Shown here piece after piece: positions 17,796 to 25,191 of a DNA stretch of 64,000 nucleotides (the stretch's first letter is position 1; each line of letters begins with the position of its first letter). The notes under the pieces are model-generated. The model worked only from the letters and a program-made list of their open reading frames with translations, did not search any database and was not told where the DNA came from. Source of the DNA: a bacterium (GTDB lineage Bacteria > Desulfobacterota > Binatia > DP-6); the NCBI GenBank assembly GCA_026129405.1, contig JAHCID010000003.1:1-64000 (forward strand), given 5' to 3'. The position numbers and the translations under genes are program-made.

Positions 17796-17900
17796 GTCAG
17801 TCGTGGTTCGCGTTGGGTTCGAGGACGACTGCCCTGTGCAGCTATGCCGTCCTGCACGGCATCTTCCCCACACCCCCCCTTGCAGGGCTTGGCGGGTGCA

Positions 17901-18599
17901 ATGAAGCTGAACGCCGACATGCGCATGTCTGCCAAGCGCAAGTCCTTGGATGCGGACCAGGCGGATGCCTTCCTGGCGACCGCCGAACGCGTCGCCCTCA
18001 CGTGGTACCCCGTCTTCCTGCTGATGTTCCGCACGGGGATGCGCCCGGGCGAAGCACTCGCCCTGCGGCGCGATGACGTGAACCTGACCCGCCTGCGCAT
18101 CAAGGTGGAACGCGAAAAGGTGCGCGATGCCGATGGGACGTGGACCATCGGCCCGCCCAAGTCCCGCAAGAGCCTTCGTGAGGTGCCCGCGTCGGACGAT
18201 TTGGCGGAAGTGCTGGCGCCCCACGTGGGCAAGCTGCGGCTGGCGACCAGCGCCGCCGCCGCATTGCCCTGGCTGTTCCCGAACGAGCAAGACCCCGCGA
18301 CGTATGCGAAGCCCGCCGATGGCACCCGCGACGTCTACGCGCTGGCAAAGGCGATGAAGAAAGTCCTAAAGGCGGCGGGCCTCCCCGTCGTCGCGTTCGG
18401 CTTCACGCCGAAGTCAGGGCGGCACACGACCGCGACGCTGCTACTGGACGCGGGCGAAACGCAGGCGCGCGTCCAAGACTTGCTGGGCCACGATGACATC
18501 CGCCTGACGGCGGCGCTGTACGGGTCGGACCGCAAGGAAGTGGCCGACACCAACAAACTGAATCGCCACCGTCACAGCGTCACAGGCGCGCAGGGCTGA
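17901..18599 (+). pseudogene. Orphan integrase catalytic domain (tyrosine recombinase)
   Basis: Only the catalytic domain of a phage-type integrase is present; the DNA-core-binding N-terminus is absent. Visible, numbering from an in-frame codon at 17844: R67 in RTGMRPGEA, the box II arginine R193, H216 in LLGHDDI and the nucleophile Y226 in AALYGS. The usual His of HxxR is Lys (TPKSGRHTTA). The block VEREKVRD...WTIGPPKS is shared with the intact integrase at 27444, so they are cousins. It ends 79 bases before attL of the 10.2 kb element. It is probably what remains of an older element in the same tRNA-Thr site. Confidence 0.75.
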
Positions 18600-18618
18600 A
18601 CCCGCGCCACCGTCACAG
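18564..18618. repeat. Direct repeat CGCCACCGTCACAG (possible arm sites)
   Basis: CGCCACCGTCACAG occurs at 18564-18577 and again at 18605-18618, 41 bases apart, spanning the end of the orphan integrase gene. Such repeats next to an integrase and its att site often serve as arm-type binding sites. This is inference. Confidence 0.45.
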
Positions 18619-18677
18619 GAACTGTCACAACAGATGTCCTTCTGCTGGTTGCCCCTGTCCTAAGCGCGCGAATCCTG

Positions 18678-18722
18678 AAGAGCCACCCGCCGGAGTCGAA
18701 CCGGCGACCTACTGATTACGAA
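18678..18722. repeat. attL (45 bp, 3' part of tRNA-Thr)
   Basis: Identical over 45 bases to 28843-28887. It contains the T-arm, variable loop, 3' half of the anticodon stem-loop and acceptor 3' strand of tRNA-Thr but not the 5' half, so it is a tRNA fragment left by integration. Confidence 0.95.
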
Positions 18723-18837
18723 AAGTGCCAGTGGGTTGCTGCTCGGTTCCGGCGGGTGCTCGTGTGTAGCGAAGTCAGGGGCTTGGGGCAATGTCCGAGG
18801 CAGCGGGATGCACGAGCACCGACGCGCACCGCGACTG

Positions 18838-19097
18838 GACCGTGACTGACCGATGGTCCGGCGGACCTTCTGACCTGTTGATTCCGTCGGTGTCGAGCCG
18901 TGGACCCGGCCGTGCGGGCCGGCTATCAGCAGCAGGTGGTGGAGGTCCCGGACCACGTTCTGCGGCGGCTCCTGATGGCCAAGGAGATTCTCTCCGCCGT
19001 CGGGCCCCTGACCTGTTAATCCGGTATCAGTGTGCGTCGGAAAACCGACGCGGGAACAGGTGGTTGCGAGGGCCAGTCGCGGTCCAGTCACGGTCAG
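18838..19097. repeat. Left arm-type sites (GACCGTGACTG core)
   Basis: GACCGTGACTGACC at 18838-18851 and its inverse CAGTCACGGTCAG at 19085-19097 match repeats beside attR (28711-28724 and 28786-28800). Shared short repeats near both ends of an element are the usual layout for integrase arm binding. Confidence 0.5.
18900..19019 (+). CDS. Short ORF of 39 residues, uncertain
   Basis: A GTG-started frame reads VDPAVRAGYQQQVVEVPDHV and LRRLLMAKEILSAVGPL, with non-random composition for such GC-rich DNA. There is no family match that I know. It lies between the left arm-type sites and could be a real small protein or a fragment. The rest of 18723-19149 holds nothing else that I can support. Confidence 0.25.
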   Translation: MDPAVRAGYQQQVVEVPDHVLRRLLMAKEILSAVGPLTC

Positions 19098-19149
19098 CGG
19101 TCGGCCGCCCATCGGCACGGGATCGGCCATCCACGTAAGAAGCGGGGCG

Positions 19150-19644
19150 ATGAAGGCCGCTTCGCCCGGCGCGGGACCGAAGCCGAAGCGCTCGCGCGCG
19201 AGTCCCTTCCGCGCCCCACCGGGACGACCGTCGCAGCACGGCGGTACCATGCTCACCCGGATCCTCCGCACCGTCCGACTCGACACCATCGACAACCGTT
19301 CGCAGGTCGGCGTCGCGCTCCGGCGGTTGCGTGAGGAGCTGATCGCGCAGCTCGGCGGGCCGTCGGAGGTGACGCCGACGCAGCTCCTCCTGATCGAGGA
19401 GATCGCCAAGAAAGCCGTCATCGTCCGGGCGACCGGCGAGTACATCTTGGCGCAGGAGATGCCGGTGCAGGACGGCGCCCTCCTCGCCGTCGTGATGCAG
19501 CACGACCGCCTCCAGGCCACGCTGGCCGGGCTCCTCGACCGTCTCGGCTGGGAGCGGCGGGCGAAGCAGCTCGACCTCGCGTCCCAGCTCGCAGCGCTCC
19601 ACACCAAGCGTCCCGATCCCGAGCCGACCCCCGCCACCGGCTGA
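19150..19644 (+). CDS. Hypothetical protein, possible small terminase subunit
   Basis: A 164-residue protein. The first 33 residues are basic and Pro-rich. The rest is helical (DTIDNRSQVGVALRRLREEL, VTPTQLLLIEEIAKKAVIVR, LLDRLGWERRAKQLDL). By position directly before the large terminase it may be the DNA-recognising small subunit, but no diagnostic motif is visible. The start is ambiguous: an internal ATG at 19249 would remove the basic leader. The iteron-bearing gap of 89 bases separates it from terL. Confidence 0.6.
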   Translation: MKAASPGAGPKPKRSRASPFRAPPGRPSQHGGTMLTRILRTVRLDTIDNRSQVGVALRRLREELIAQLGGPSEVTPTQLLLIEEIAKKAVIVRATGEYILAQEMPVQDGALLAVVMQHDRLQATLAGLLDRLGWERRAKQLDLASQLAALHTKRPDPEPTPATG

Positions 19645-19649
19645 AGACA

Positions 19650-19732
19650 ACTCACCTCCGGACTCACCGAACTCACTACGAGGGGGGGGGAGCCCTCGGC
19701 CGATAGGAACTCACTCAACTCACCGAACTCAC
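19650..19732 (-). repeat. Iteron array, left copy (ACTCAC triplets)
   Basis: ACTCAC occurs at 19650, 19662, 19671 and at 19709, 19718, 19727, that is two triplets with mostly 9-base steps. A G/C-rich spacer with a poly-G run separates them. Read on the minus strand these are GTGAGT iterons, and the spacer closely matches that of the array at 26723-26854. The region is non-coding and ends at the terL start codon. Candidate roles are a terminase packaging site, a replication origin or an operator. Confidence 0.75.
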
Positions 19733-19733
19733 C

Positions 19734-21128
19734 ATGGAAGCCATCCTCGACGACCTCCTCGCGTTCACCCGGCACTTCGACCTCACGCTCTACGACTGGC
19801 AGGCCGACGCCTTCGGGCAGGCGTGCGCCCGCGTCGACCAGCGCTTTAAGTATCGCCTCGCCGGCATCTCGGTGCCCCGCGGCAACGGGAAGTCCTATGG
19901 CGGCGCCCTGGTAGGGCTCTGGCGCCTCCTGTGCGGCCCGCCGCCGCAGGACATCATCAGCGCCGCCCTCGACTACGACGGCGCGAAAGTCGTGCTCGAG
20001 CACGCCCGGCAGATCGTGCGCGCGGTGCCGGCGCTGGCCGACGTGATCGAGGTGGGCGCGACGGGGCTGTCGGTTCCGGCGACGGGTTCGCGATGGACGG
20101 TGACGACGCGGGAGCACACCGCGAGCCGCGGGCGGCACCCGACACTGGTCGTCTATGACGAGATCGGATGGGCGAAAGACACCGAGCTGTTCAGTAGCCT
20201 CCTCGCGGGTCAGGCGTCGGTCGACGACCCGTTGATGATCGTGATCAGCACGGTGGGTCGCCGGCAGGCCGGGCCGTTGTGGACGGTCAAGGTGCTCGCC
20301 GACGGCGGCGACGACGGCGTGTTCTGGTGGTGGAGCGGGCAGAACCTCTCGCCGAAGGTGACGCCGACGTTCCTGGAGCGCCAGCGGCGCATCCTGGTGG
20401 CCGCGCAGTTCGCGCGCGAGCACGGGAACCAGTGGGTCGACGCGGCCGACTCCTTCGTGAGCGCCGAGGACGTCGACCGCGCGCAACAGCAGGGCTGGCG
20501 AGAGCAGACGGAGGGCGATCCCGACCGGACCTATCGCGCCTATGTCGACGTGGGCATCGTGCACGATCCCAGCGTGATCGCGATCGGGCACCAGGAGGGC
20601 ATGGTCGTCTTCGTCGACCGCCTGCTGACGTTCCAGGGCTCGAAACGGGAACCCGTCCAGATCGAGGCCCTTGAGCACGCCCTCGTCGACCTCTCGCGGA
20701 AGTTCAACCTGACGCAGATCCGCATCGAGTCGTGGCAGGGGATCGCCGTCGTGCAGCGGCTCGCGGCGACCGGGCTGCCGGTGGAGTTGTTCACGCCGAC
20801 GCCGAAGAGCAACGCGGAGGAGTGGCCCCAGCTCGCGCAGCGCATCGGCAACGGGAGTCTCGTTCTGTTTCCCCACGCGCGTCTTCGTGAGGAGCTACTG
20901 AATCTGACCGTTGAGGTGGGACCGAGCGGCGCGAAGGTCGTGGATAAGGGGAAGGTCCATCAGGACCACGCGGTCGCGGTGCGCGGCGTCTGTGCGTCGT
21001 TCCCGCTCGTGGAGGAAGGACCGCTGCCGGACCTCCTGCACGTTTACGGTCCGTCCGACTCCGTCGCGCACATCCGCGAAGAGGGTGCCGGCCTCCCGGT
21101 GTGGATGAACATCGACGACATACCCTGA
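19734..21128 (+). CDS. terL: Phage large terminase subunit (TerL)
   Basis: 464 residues, the normal size for TerL, the motor that packages DNA into phage heads. The ATPase domain has an N-terminal YDWQADAF adenine-binding segment, Walker A SVPRGNGKS (residues 46-54) and Walker B LVVYDEIG (near 140). The C-terminal nuclease domain begins at YVDVGIVHD (near 265), whose Asp would bind metal. The gene is complete. It is followed by an HNH-like gene, as in many phage packaging modules. No portal gene follows, which is unexpected. Confidence 0.9.
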   Translation: MEAILDDLLAFTRHFDLTLYDWQADAFGQACARVDQRFKYRLAGISVPRGNGKSYGGALVGLWRLLCGPPPQDIISAALDYDGAKVVLEHARQIVRAVPALADVIEVGATGLSVPATGSRWTVTTREHTASRGRHPTLVVYDEIGWAKDTELFSSLLAGQASVDDPLMIVISTVGRRQAGPLWTVKVLADGGDDGVFWWWSGQNLSPKVTPTFLERQRRILVAAQFAREHGNQWVDAADSFVSAEDVDRAQQQGWREQTEGDPDRTYRAYVDVGIVHDPSVIAIGHQEGMVVFVDRLLTFQGSKREPVQIEALEHALVDLSRKFNLTQIRIESWQGIAVVQRLAATGLPVELFTPTPKSNAEEWPQLAQRIGNGSLVLFPHARLREELLNLTVEVGPSGAKVVDKGKVHQDHAVAVRGVCASFPLVEEGPLPDLLHVYGPSDSVAHIREEGAGLPVWMNIDDIP

Positions 21129-21163
21129 CGGTGGTGCAGGGGCCGACCCATCCACCTACTACG

Positions 21164-21640
21164 ATGGGCATGGCCAAGCTCTCGGAGACGCGCCCCGATG
21201 TCGCCCGGCGCTTTGCGACCTTCGTCGAGCCCGCCGCCGATGGCTGCGCGCGCTGGATCGGGATGCGCGTCCAGGGCGTCCCGCGCTTCACCTACGCCGG
21301 CACCGTCGTGCCCGCCCGCAAGGTGGCACTACTCCTTGCCGGCCGCCGCATCCCGGCACGGGCGAAGTTCCGCACGCGCTGCGGCGACCCCTTGTGCGTC
21401 GCCCTCGAGCACGTGCTGGTAGTCACGCCGGCTCCGAAGCGTCCGAAGGCCGTCAAGAAGATCCTGGACCCGCAGACGCGCGCGCTCATCCGGCGCATGC
21501 GCCAGTCCGGCGTGAAGATCCGCGAGGTCGCGAAGGCGTGCGGCTGCGACCGTTCCACCGTGAGCAAGATCGCCGGCCCGCTGCGCCGGCCCGCGCCCGA
21601 GCCGGTCGCCCTCCGTGCGATCGAGGGGGGCAAGTCGTGA
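21164..21640 (+). CDS. HNH-like/HTH DNA-binding protein
   Basis: A 158-residue protein. The N-terminal half resembles phage HNH endonucleases (RTRCGDPLCVALEHVLVV, like the CGNPLCxNPEHL signature), but the first catalytic His is not evident. The C-terminal half is a helix-turn-helix of the resolvase/transposase type (MRQSGVKIREVAKACGCDRS, then TVSKIAG). HNH nucleases beside terminases assist DNA packaging in many phages. It may start at 21164 or the next ATG at 21170. The end overlaps the next gene by GTGA. Confidence 0.65.
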   Translation: MGMAKLSETRPDVARRFATFVEPAADGCARWIGMRVQGVPRFTYAGTVVPARKVALLLAGRRIPARAKFRTRCGDPLCVALEHVLVVTPAPKRPKAVKKILDPQTRALIRRMRQSGVKIREVAKACGCDRSTVSKIAGPLRRPAPEPVALRAIEGGKS

Positions 21641-22884
21641 TCCAGATCGGCCTCCTGACGGGCGACTTCGACGCCTACGTCGTTGCTCGCAATTTCTCGG
21701 CGCTCCGGCGCTGGATACAGCCGCCCGCGCGGAGCGCGACGCCGATCCTCGCCGGCCAGTCCGACGGCGACGCCGCGATCGGCTGGGTCGACTACGTCAC
21801 GGCGCGGGACCGCTCGACGATCGTCGTGGACCTCGTCGGCGTGCCGCCGAAGGTGCAGGCCGCGCTCGCGGCCGGCGGCGTGAGCGCGAGGGGCGAGTTC
21901 TATCCGACCTGGTCCGACACGACGGCGGCGAAGAACCTCATGACCGGCGCGGCCGGGCCGGTGTTGAGCAGCATCGTCCTGCACGGGCTCGACCTCCCGT
22001 CGTGCGGTGACATCGACTGCCTCTGCTCGGTGCTGCTTCACGAGCGCATCGCCGTCTCGCCGGGAAACCAGGCCGTCGCGGACCTCGCGTGGAAGCGATT
22101 TCGCGAGAGCGGAGAGCCCCGGTACGCGCGCGTCCTGCGCCTCGTGGCCGACGACGTGCCGGCCGCCGTCCTGCGCGCGGATGCGGCGCCCCTCCCGGCG
22201 TCGATGCAGGAGCGCCAGACCGCCGCCTTCGCCGTGCTCGGCGGCGCCCCGCTCGCGATGAAGGAGAACGCCATGCCGAATGACCGACCGACTCCCCTGC
22301 CGGACCCGTCCGACGAGATCGCAAGCCTTGCCGAAGCGAAGCTCGCGGCGTCCGGCTGGCCCGACACGGACACGACGCGCCGCCGCTGTGTCGAGATCGT
22401 GCTGCGCGAGCGCCCCGACCTCCGTCCGGCCGAGCGCGAGGCCCGCCAGGTCGATCGCGCGCTGCGCTACATCGCGCAGGACAACGGCATGAACCTCAAC
22501 GACCCGCGCGACCGGCAGGCGGCACAGAAGCTCCTCGCCAGCGATCCCGCGTATTCCGATCTTCAGCCGGAGTCGTGGCACGAAGAGTACGTCGGCCGGC
22601 CGCGCTCGACGTACCAGCCGCCGCCGGAGCCGGTCCCCGCGATCCCGACGGAGCTGCGCGAGACCATCGCGAAGCTCGGCGACGAGCTGAAGCTGCGCTG
22701 GGAGCATGCCGAGGGGCGCAAGCTGATCGCGCTCGCGTGCTGCCGTCGCTTCCCGCAGCTCGCCCGGCATTTGCCGGAGGGGCTGAAGGCACCGGAGATC
22801 AAGGCCGCGGAGCGGCGGGAGCGTGAGGCGCAGGCCGAGCGCGAGTATCTGGCGCGGTTGTCGCCGTTCGGGGGTGCGTCGTGA
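21637..22884 (+). CDS. Possible prohead protease/scaffold protein
   Basis: 415 residues from a GTG that overlaps the previous stop. The first 130 residues resemble Mu-type prohead proteases: VDLVGVPPKVQAAL, then ARGEFYPTW, then GPVLSSIVLHGLDLPS. The rest is charged and helical, as scaffold regions are (LRERPDLRPAEREARQVDRA). This is a by-eye assignment and could be wrong; if right, a capsid gene should follow, and none does. An internal ATG at 22273 (MPNDRPTPLPD) could serve as a separate scaffold start. Confidence 0.5.
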   Translation: MIQIGLLTGDFDAYVVARNFSALRRWIQPPARSATPILAGQSDGDAAIGWVDYVTARDRSTIVVDLVGVPPKVQAALAAGGVSARGEFYPTWSDTTAAKNLMTGAAGPVLSSIVLHGLDLPSCGDIDCLCSVLLHERIAVSPGNQAVADLAWKRFRESGEPRYARVLRLVADDVPAAVLRADAAPLPASMQERQTAAFAVLGGAPLAMKENAMPNDRPTPLPDPSDEIASLAEAKLAASGWPDTDTTRRRCVEIVLRERPDLRPAEREARQVDRALRYIAQDNGMNLNDPRDRQAAQKLLASDPAYSDLQPESWHEEYVGRPRSTYQPPPEPVPAIPTELRETIAKLGDELKLRWEHAEGRKLIALACCRRFPQLARHLPEGLKAPEIKAAERREREAQAEREYLARLSPFGGAS

Positions 22885-23069
22885 CGCGCGACGACGTCGT
22901 GCGCGCCGCGTTGACGGCGCTGCTCTCGGCCGTGGAGACGATGCGCACGTTCGAGCGCACGTTGCCGCCACCGGCCCGCCGGACCCTCGACGAGCAGCTT
23001 CGCGTCGCCCGGCTCGCCGTGCAGGCGCTCGGCACCAGCACCAAGGAGGACCCCCATGCGTCACGATGA
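22881..23069 (+). CDS. Small helical protein of the element
   Basis: A 62-residue protein starting at a GTG that overlaps the previous stop by GTGA. It is all-helical (RAALTALLSAVETMRTFERT). No family recognised. Tight coupling supports that it is translated. Its end overlaps the next start by 14 bases. Confidence 0.5.
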   Translation: MTRDDVVRAALTALLSAVETMRTFERTLPPPARRTLDEQLRVARLAVQALGTSTKEDPHASR

Positions 23070-23223
23070 AAACGCCGTCCAGGCGCACGGCAAGCTGAGG
23101 GAGGCGCTGCAGCTCCTCGACGCCGCCTGTACTCACGTGGACGCCGACGCGGCGGTGCGCGCCGCGCGGGAGAAGGCGCTGGAGGCCGCGGCGCTCCTGG
23201 CCGAGCACGGTTTCTGCGGCTGA
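23056..23223 (+). CDS. Small helical protein of the element
   Basis: A 55-residue protein from the ATG at 23056, preceded by a strong AAGGAGGA ribosome site. It reads MRHDENAVQAHGKLREALQL and AAREKALEAAALLAEHGFCG, an amphipathic helix pair. No family recognised. Confidence 0.55.
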   Translation: MRHDENAVQAHGKLREALQLLDAACTHVDADAAVRAAREKALEAAALLAEHGFCG

Positions 23224-23227
23224 CGCC

Positions 23228-23548
23228 ATGTCCGTGATCTTTGCGACGATCCCAGCGGGCCAGTCGGTGTCGAGCGCCTTCGCGATCGACCGCCCGGCCG
23301 ATCGTGTCGTGCTCGGCGTTCCGTCGCACGCGGCACTGGGATGGCGACTCGAGTGGGCGCACGTCCTCTCGGGGCCGTTCGCGCCCGCCGCGCGGGACGA
23401 CGGGACCGGCCTCGTCTCCGACGCCTTCAGCGGGAGCGCGGGCGCGTGGTTCGCCGGTCGCGTCCTGGGCGCGTGCGTGCGTGTGCGGACGTCGGCCGCG
23501 GTGTCTGCCACGATGTCCGCCACGATCACGCCGTCGCCGTACTTCTGA
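23228..23548 (+). CDS. Hypothetical protein of the element
   Basis: A 106-residue protein (MSVIFATIPAGQSVSSAFAI; GSAGAWFAGRVLGACVRVRT) rich in Ala, Val and Ser, beta-type in pattern. It starts 5 bases after the preceding stop. The composition would suit a small structural or decoration-like protein, but nothing diagnostic is visible. Confidence 0.5.
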   Translation: MSVIFATIPAGQSVSSAFAIDRPADRVVLGVPSHAALGWRLEWAHVLSGPFAPAARDDGTGLVSDAFSGSAGAWFAGRVLGACVRVRTSAAVSATMSATITPSPYF

Positions 23549-23557
23549 GGGCGCGGC

Positions 23558-23698
23558 GTGGGGACGCCCAACTACGGCTTCACGTTGCCGCCGCTCGGTG
23601 CGGGATCGTGGCATGACAGTTTTCTATGGGCGTTTCCGCACAGCGTCGAAGCGGCCGGTCGGCCGAAGCCTCCGTGCACGGCCGCGGCTCCGTCGTGA
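23558..23698 (+). CDS. Short ORF with tail-protein-like N-terminus, uncertain
   Basis: A GTG at 23558 opens VGTPNYGFTLPPLGAGSWHD and stops after 46 residues. The motif TPNYGFTLP resembles the first residues of some phage tail or fibre proteins (NYGWTLP), which would then be much longer. It may be a truncated remnant of a structural gene. Confidence 0.3.
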   Translation: MGTPNYGFTLPPLGAGSWHDSFLWAFPHSVEAAGRPKPPCTAAAPS

Positions 23699-23737
23699 TG
23701 TGGGAGATCGCACGATCCTCTGGGCCGAAGAGTTCGC

Positions 23738-24019
23738 GTGACGGGCGAGGCGGCGGCGTTCAGCGCGGAAGCGGTGCTGCCGGTGCAGCTCGTGGCGGGC
23801 CGAGGCGATAGTCCGGAACGGGCGCTCGCCCGCGCCGTGATGGGGCAGGCGCTCGAGGACGCCGCCCGCGGGGATCGGGGCGCGCTGCGGTGGCTCCGGT
23901 CGGAGACGCGCGCGTGGCCCTATGCGTACGCGAACCTCTGCGATCTCCTGGGCTACGACGCGCAGGCGCTGCGGCGCCGGCTCGGACGCGCGCGAGTCCG
24001 ACGACGGGTGCGGGTGTAG
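23738..24019 (+). CDS. Hypothetical helical protein of the element
   Basis: 93 residues from a GTG. The core RALARAVMGQALEDAARGDR and ALRWLRSETRAW, followed by LCDLLGYDAQALRRRLGRAR, resembles short phage-encoded helical proteins often found near replication or packaging genes. No function known. It ends 3 bases before the converging minus-strand gene. Confidence 0.55.
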   Translation: MTGEAAAFSAEAVLPVQLVAGRGDSPERALARAVMGQALEDAARGDRGALRWLRSETRAWPYAYANLCDLLGYDAQALRRRLGRARVRRRVRV

Positions 24020-24022
24020 CTG

Positions 24023-24343
24023 CTACTTCGCCTGTTCGCGCTTCATCCATGCCTCCCAGTCGGGCTTGACGTCGGGGGGCAGCTCGCCCTTCGCGAGCAG
24101 GTGCTCGAGGTAGCGGAAGTACACGACGGCGAGGAAGGCGCCGTCCGGGACCTCGGCGCTCATCTTCATCTCACGCGCGAGGGGGATCAGGGTCTTGATC
24201 CGCTCGTGCGACAGTTCGATCGCCTTCGCGAGGAGCACTTCCTTCCGCCGGGCGCGGCGTTCGAGCGCGCCGTTGAAGAAGGTCACGCCGGCCGCCACGA
24301 GGGCGCCAACGCCGGCCGAGGTGACGATCGTGGCGACGTCCAC
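24023..24343 (-). CDS. Small single-pass membrane protein of the element
   Basis: 106 residues. A hydrophobic N-terminal helix (VGALVAAGVTFFNGALERRA) ends in basic residues, and a cytoplasmic helical domain with a Trp-rich end (DWEAWMKREQAK) follows. It lies 6 bases downstream of the next minus-strand gene, so the two form a small operon opposite to the other element genes, as superinfection or regulatory genes often do. No family recognised. Confidence 0.6.
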   Translation of the reverse strand: MDVATIVTSAGVGALVAAGVTFFNGALERRARRKEVLLAKAIELSHERIKTLIPLAREMKMSAEVPDGAFLAVVYFRYLEHLLAKGELPPDVKPDWEAWMKREQAK

Positions 24344-24349
24344 CGCGGC

Positions 24350-24664
24350 CTACGACCTGGGGCTCGTCGTCCCGGCCGCGCCGACGGGCGGGTGCGCGAT
24401 CTCCGTCTGCGGCCAGCGCCGCGTGCGGGCTTCCGCGGCCCGAGCCTGGCGCCCCGCTGCGACCTCGCCGACGGTCGCTGAGTAGCAGGCAACGAAGGAC
24501 TCCACGCGCGTCATTTGCCCGCTGCCGGGGACGGTGGACGTCGGCGGCACGAACGGCCCCTTCGACCAGCGAAAGAGGGTCGCCCTCGAGACCGGCGACA
24601 CGCCACCGTTGAGCGCCGCGAGCGCGTCCAGCCAGTCCTTCACCGTGCCGCCGACCCAGTCCAT
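24350..24664 (-). CDS. Possible HTH regulator of the element
   Basis: 104 residues from the ATG at 24664, which follows an AGAGAGG ribosome site. The N-terminus MDWVGGTVKDWLDALAALNG and SPVSRATLFRWSKGPFVPPT contains a likely helix-turn-helix (SRATLFRWSKG). The C-terminal half is charged and probably flexible. It is divergent from the ribbon-helix-helix gene at 24725, so the 60-base gap between them could be a regulatory switch region. Confidence 0.55.
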   Translation of the reverse strand: MDWVGGTVKDWLDALAALNGGVSPVSRATLFRWSKGPFVPPTSTVPGSGQMTRVESFVACYSATVGEVAAGRQARAAEARTRRWPQTEIAHPPVGAAGTTSPRS

Positions 24665-24724
24665 GCCTCTCTGAAATGAGACTCCTTCCAGCACGTGCGG
24701 TCAAGGGCGGGTATTTCTAGCGTC

Positions 24725-24913
24725 ATGACTACGCACGATGCGCCGAGTGAAGGTGTCCTGACGCGCCGGATGATTCAGGTGCGGGTCGTCGCTGGCGAGG
24801 CCGATCGCTGGGCCGCGGAGGCGAAGCGCCGCGACGTGACCGTGTCGGCGCTGATCCGTCACGCGGTCCGCCGGCTTCTGCGCGAGCCGGACCTCCCCGA
24901 GATCACTCAGTGA
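24725..24913 (+). CDS. Ribbon-helix-helix DNA-binding protein
   Basis: 62 residues. RRMIQVRVVAGEADRWAAEA and RRDVTVSALIRHAVRRLLRE form the strand-helix-helix pattern of Arc/MetJ-type repressors. I chose the ATG at 24725, since the sequence before it is not conserved in style. It is probably a regulator of the element's lysogeny or copy control. Confidence 0.7.
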   Translation: MTTHDAPSEGVLTRRMIQVRVVAGEADRWAAEAKRRDVTVSALIRHAVRRLLREPDLPEITQ

Positions 24914-24921
24914 GGTCGGCG

Positions 24922-25188
24922 ATGGCCTACGAAGTGCCGAATGCGTGCGGGAGCGATCGCGACCACCTCCGCCTCGATCATCACGACCTCAAGGCGATGA
25001 GCGACCTCGAGTTGCGCCGCGAGATGTGGCGGGTTGGGGCCGCGATCGGCGCGATCGACGACGACCACCACCCCGATCTCCCCTGGTTGCTGGAGCGTGA
25101 CCACGCCATCGGCGAGGAGCGCCGCGCGAGGGCTGTCGCCTACTACGACAACGGCCGCCGGGTCAGGGCGGCCGCGTCGAGGAACTGA
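24922..25188 (+). CDS. Hypothetical protein of the element
   Basis: 88 residues from the ATG at 24922 with GAGG six bases upstream; a GTG at 24910 overlapping the previous stop is the alternative. It is acidic and His/Asp-rich (DRDHLRLDHHDLKAMSDLEL, AIDDDHHPDLPWLLERDHAI). No family recognised. It immediately precedes the replication ATPase. Confidence 0.55.
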   Translation: MAYEVPNACGSDRDHLRLDHHDLKAMSDLELRREMWRVGAAIGAIDDDHHPDLPWLLERDHAIGEERRARAVAYYDNGRRVRAAASRN

Positions 25189-25191
25189 ACG

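Noticed and set aside
18791-19138. A 115-codon ORF near attL
   Set aside because: Arg/Ser-rich shadow composition; the 39-residue frame at 18900 is more protein-like, though itself doubtful.
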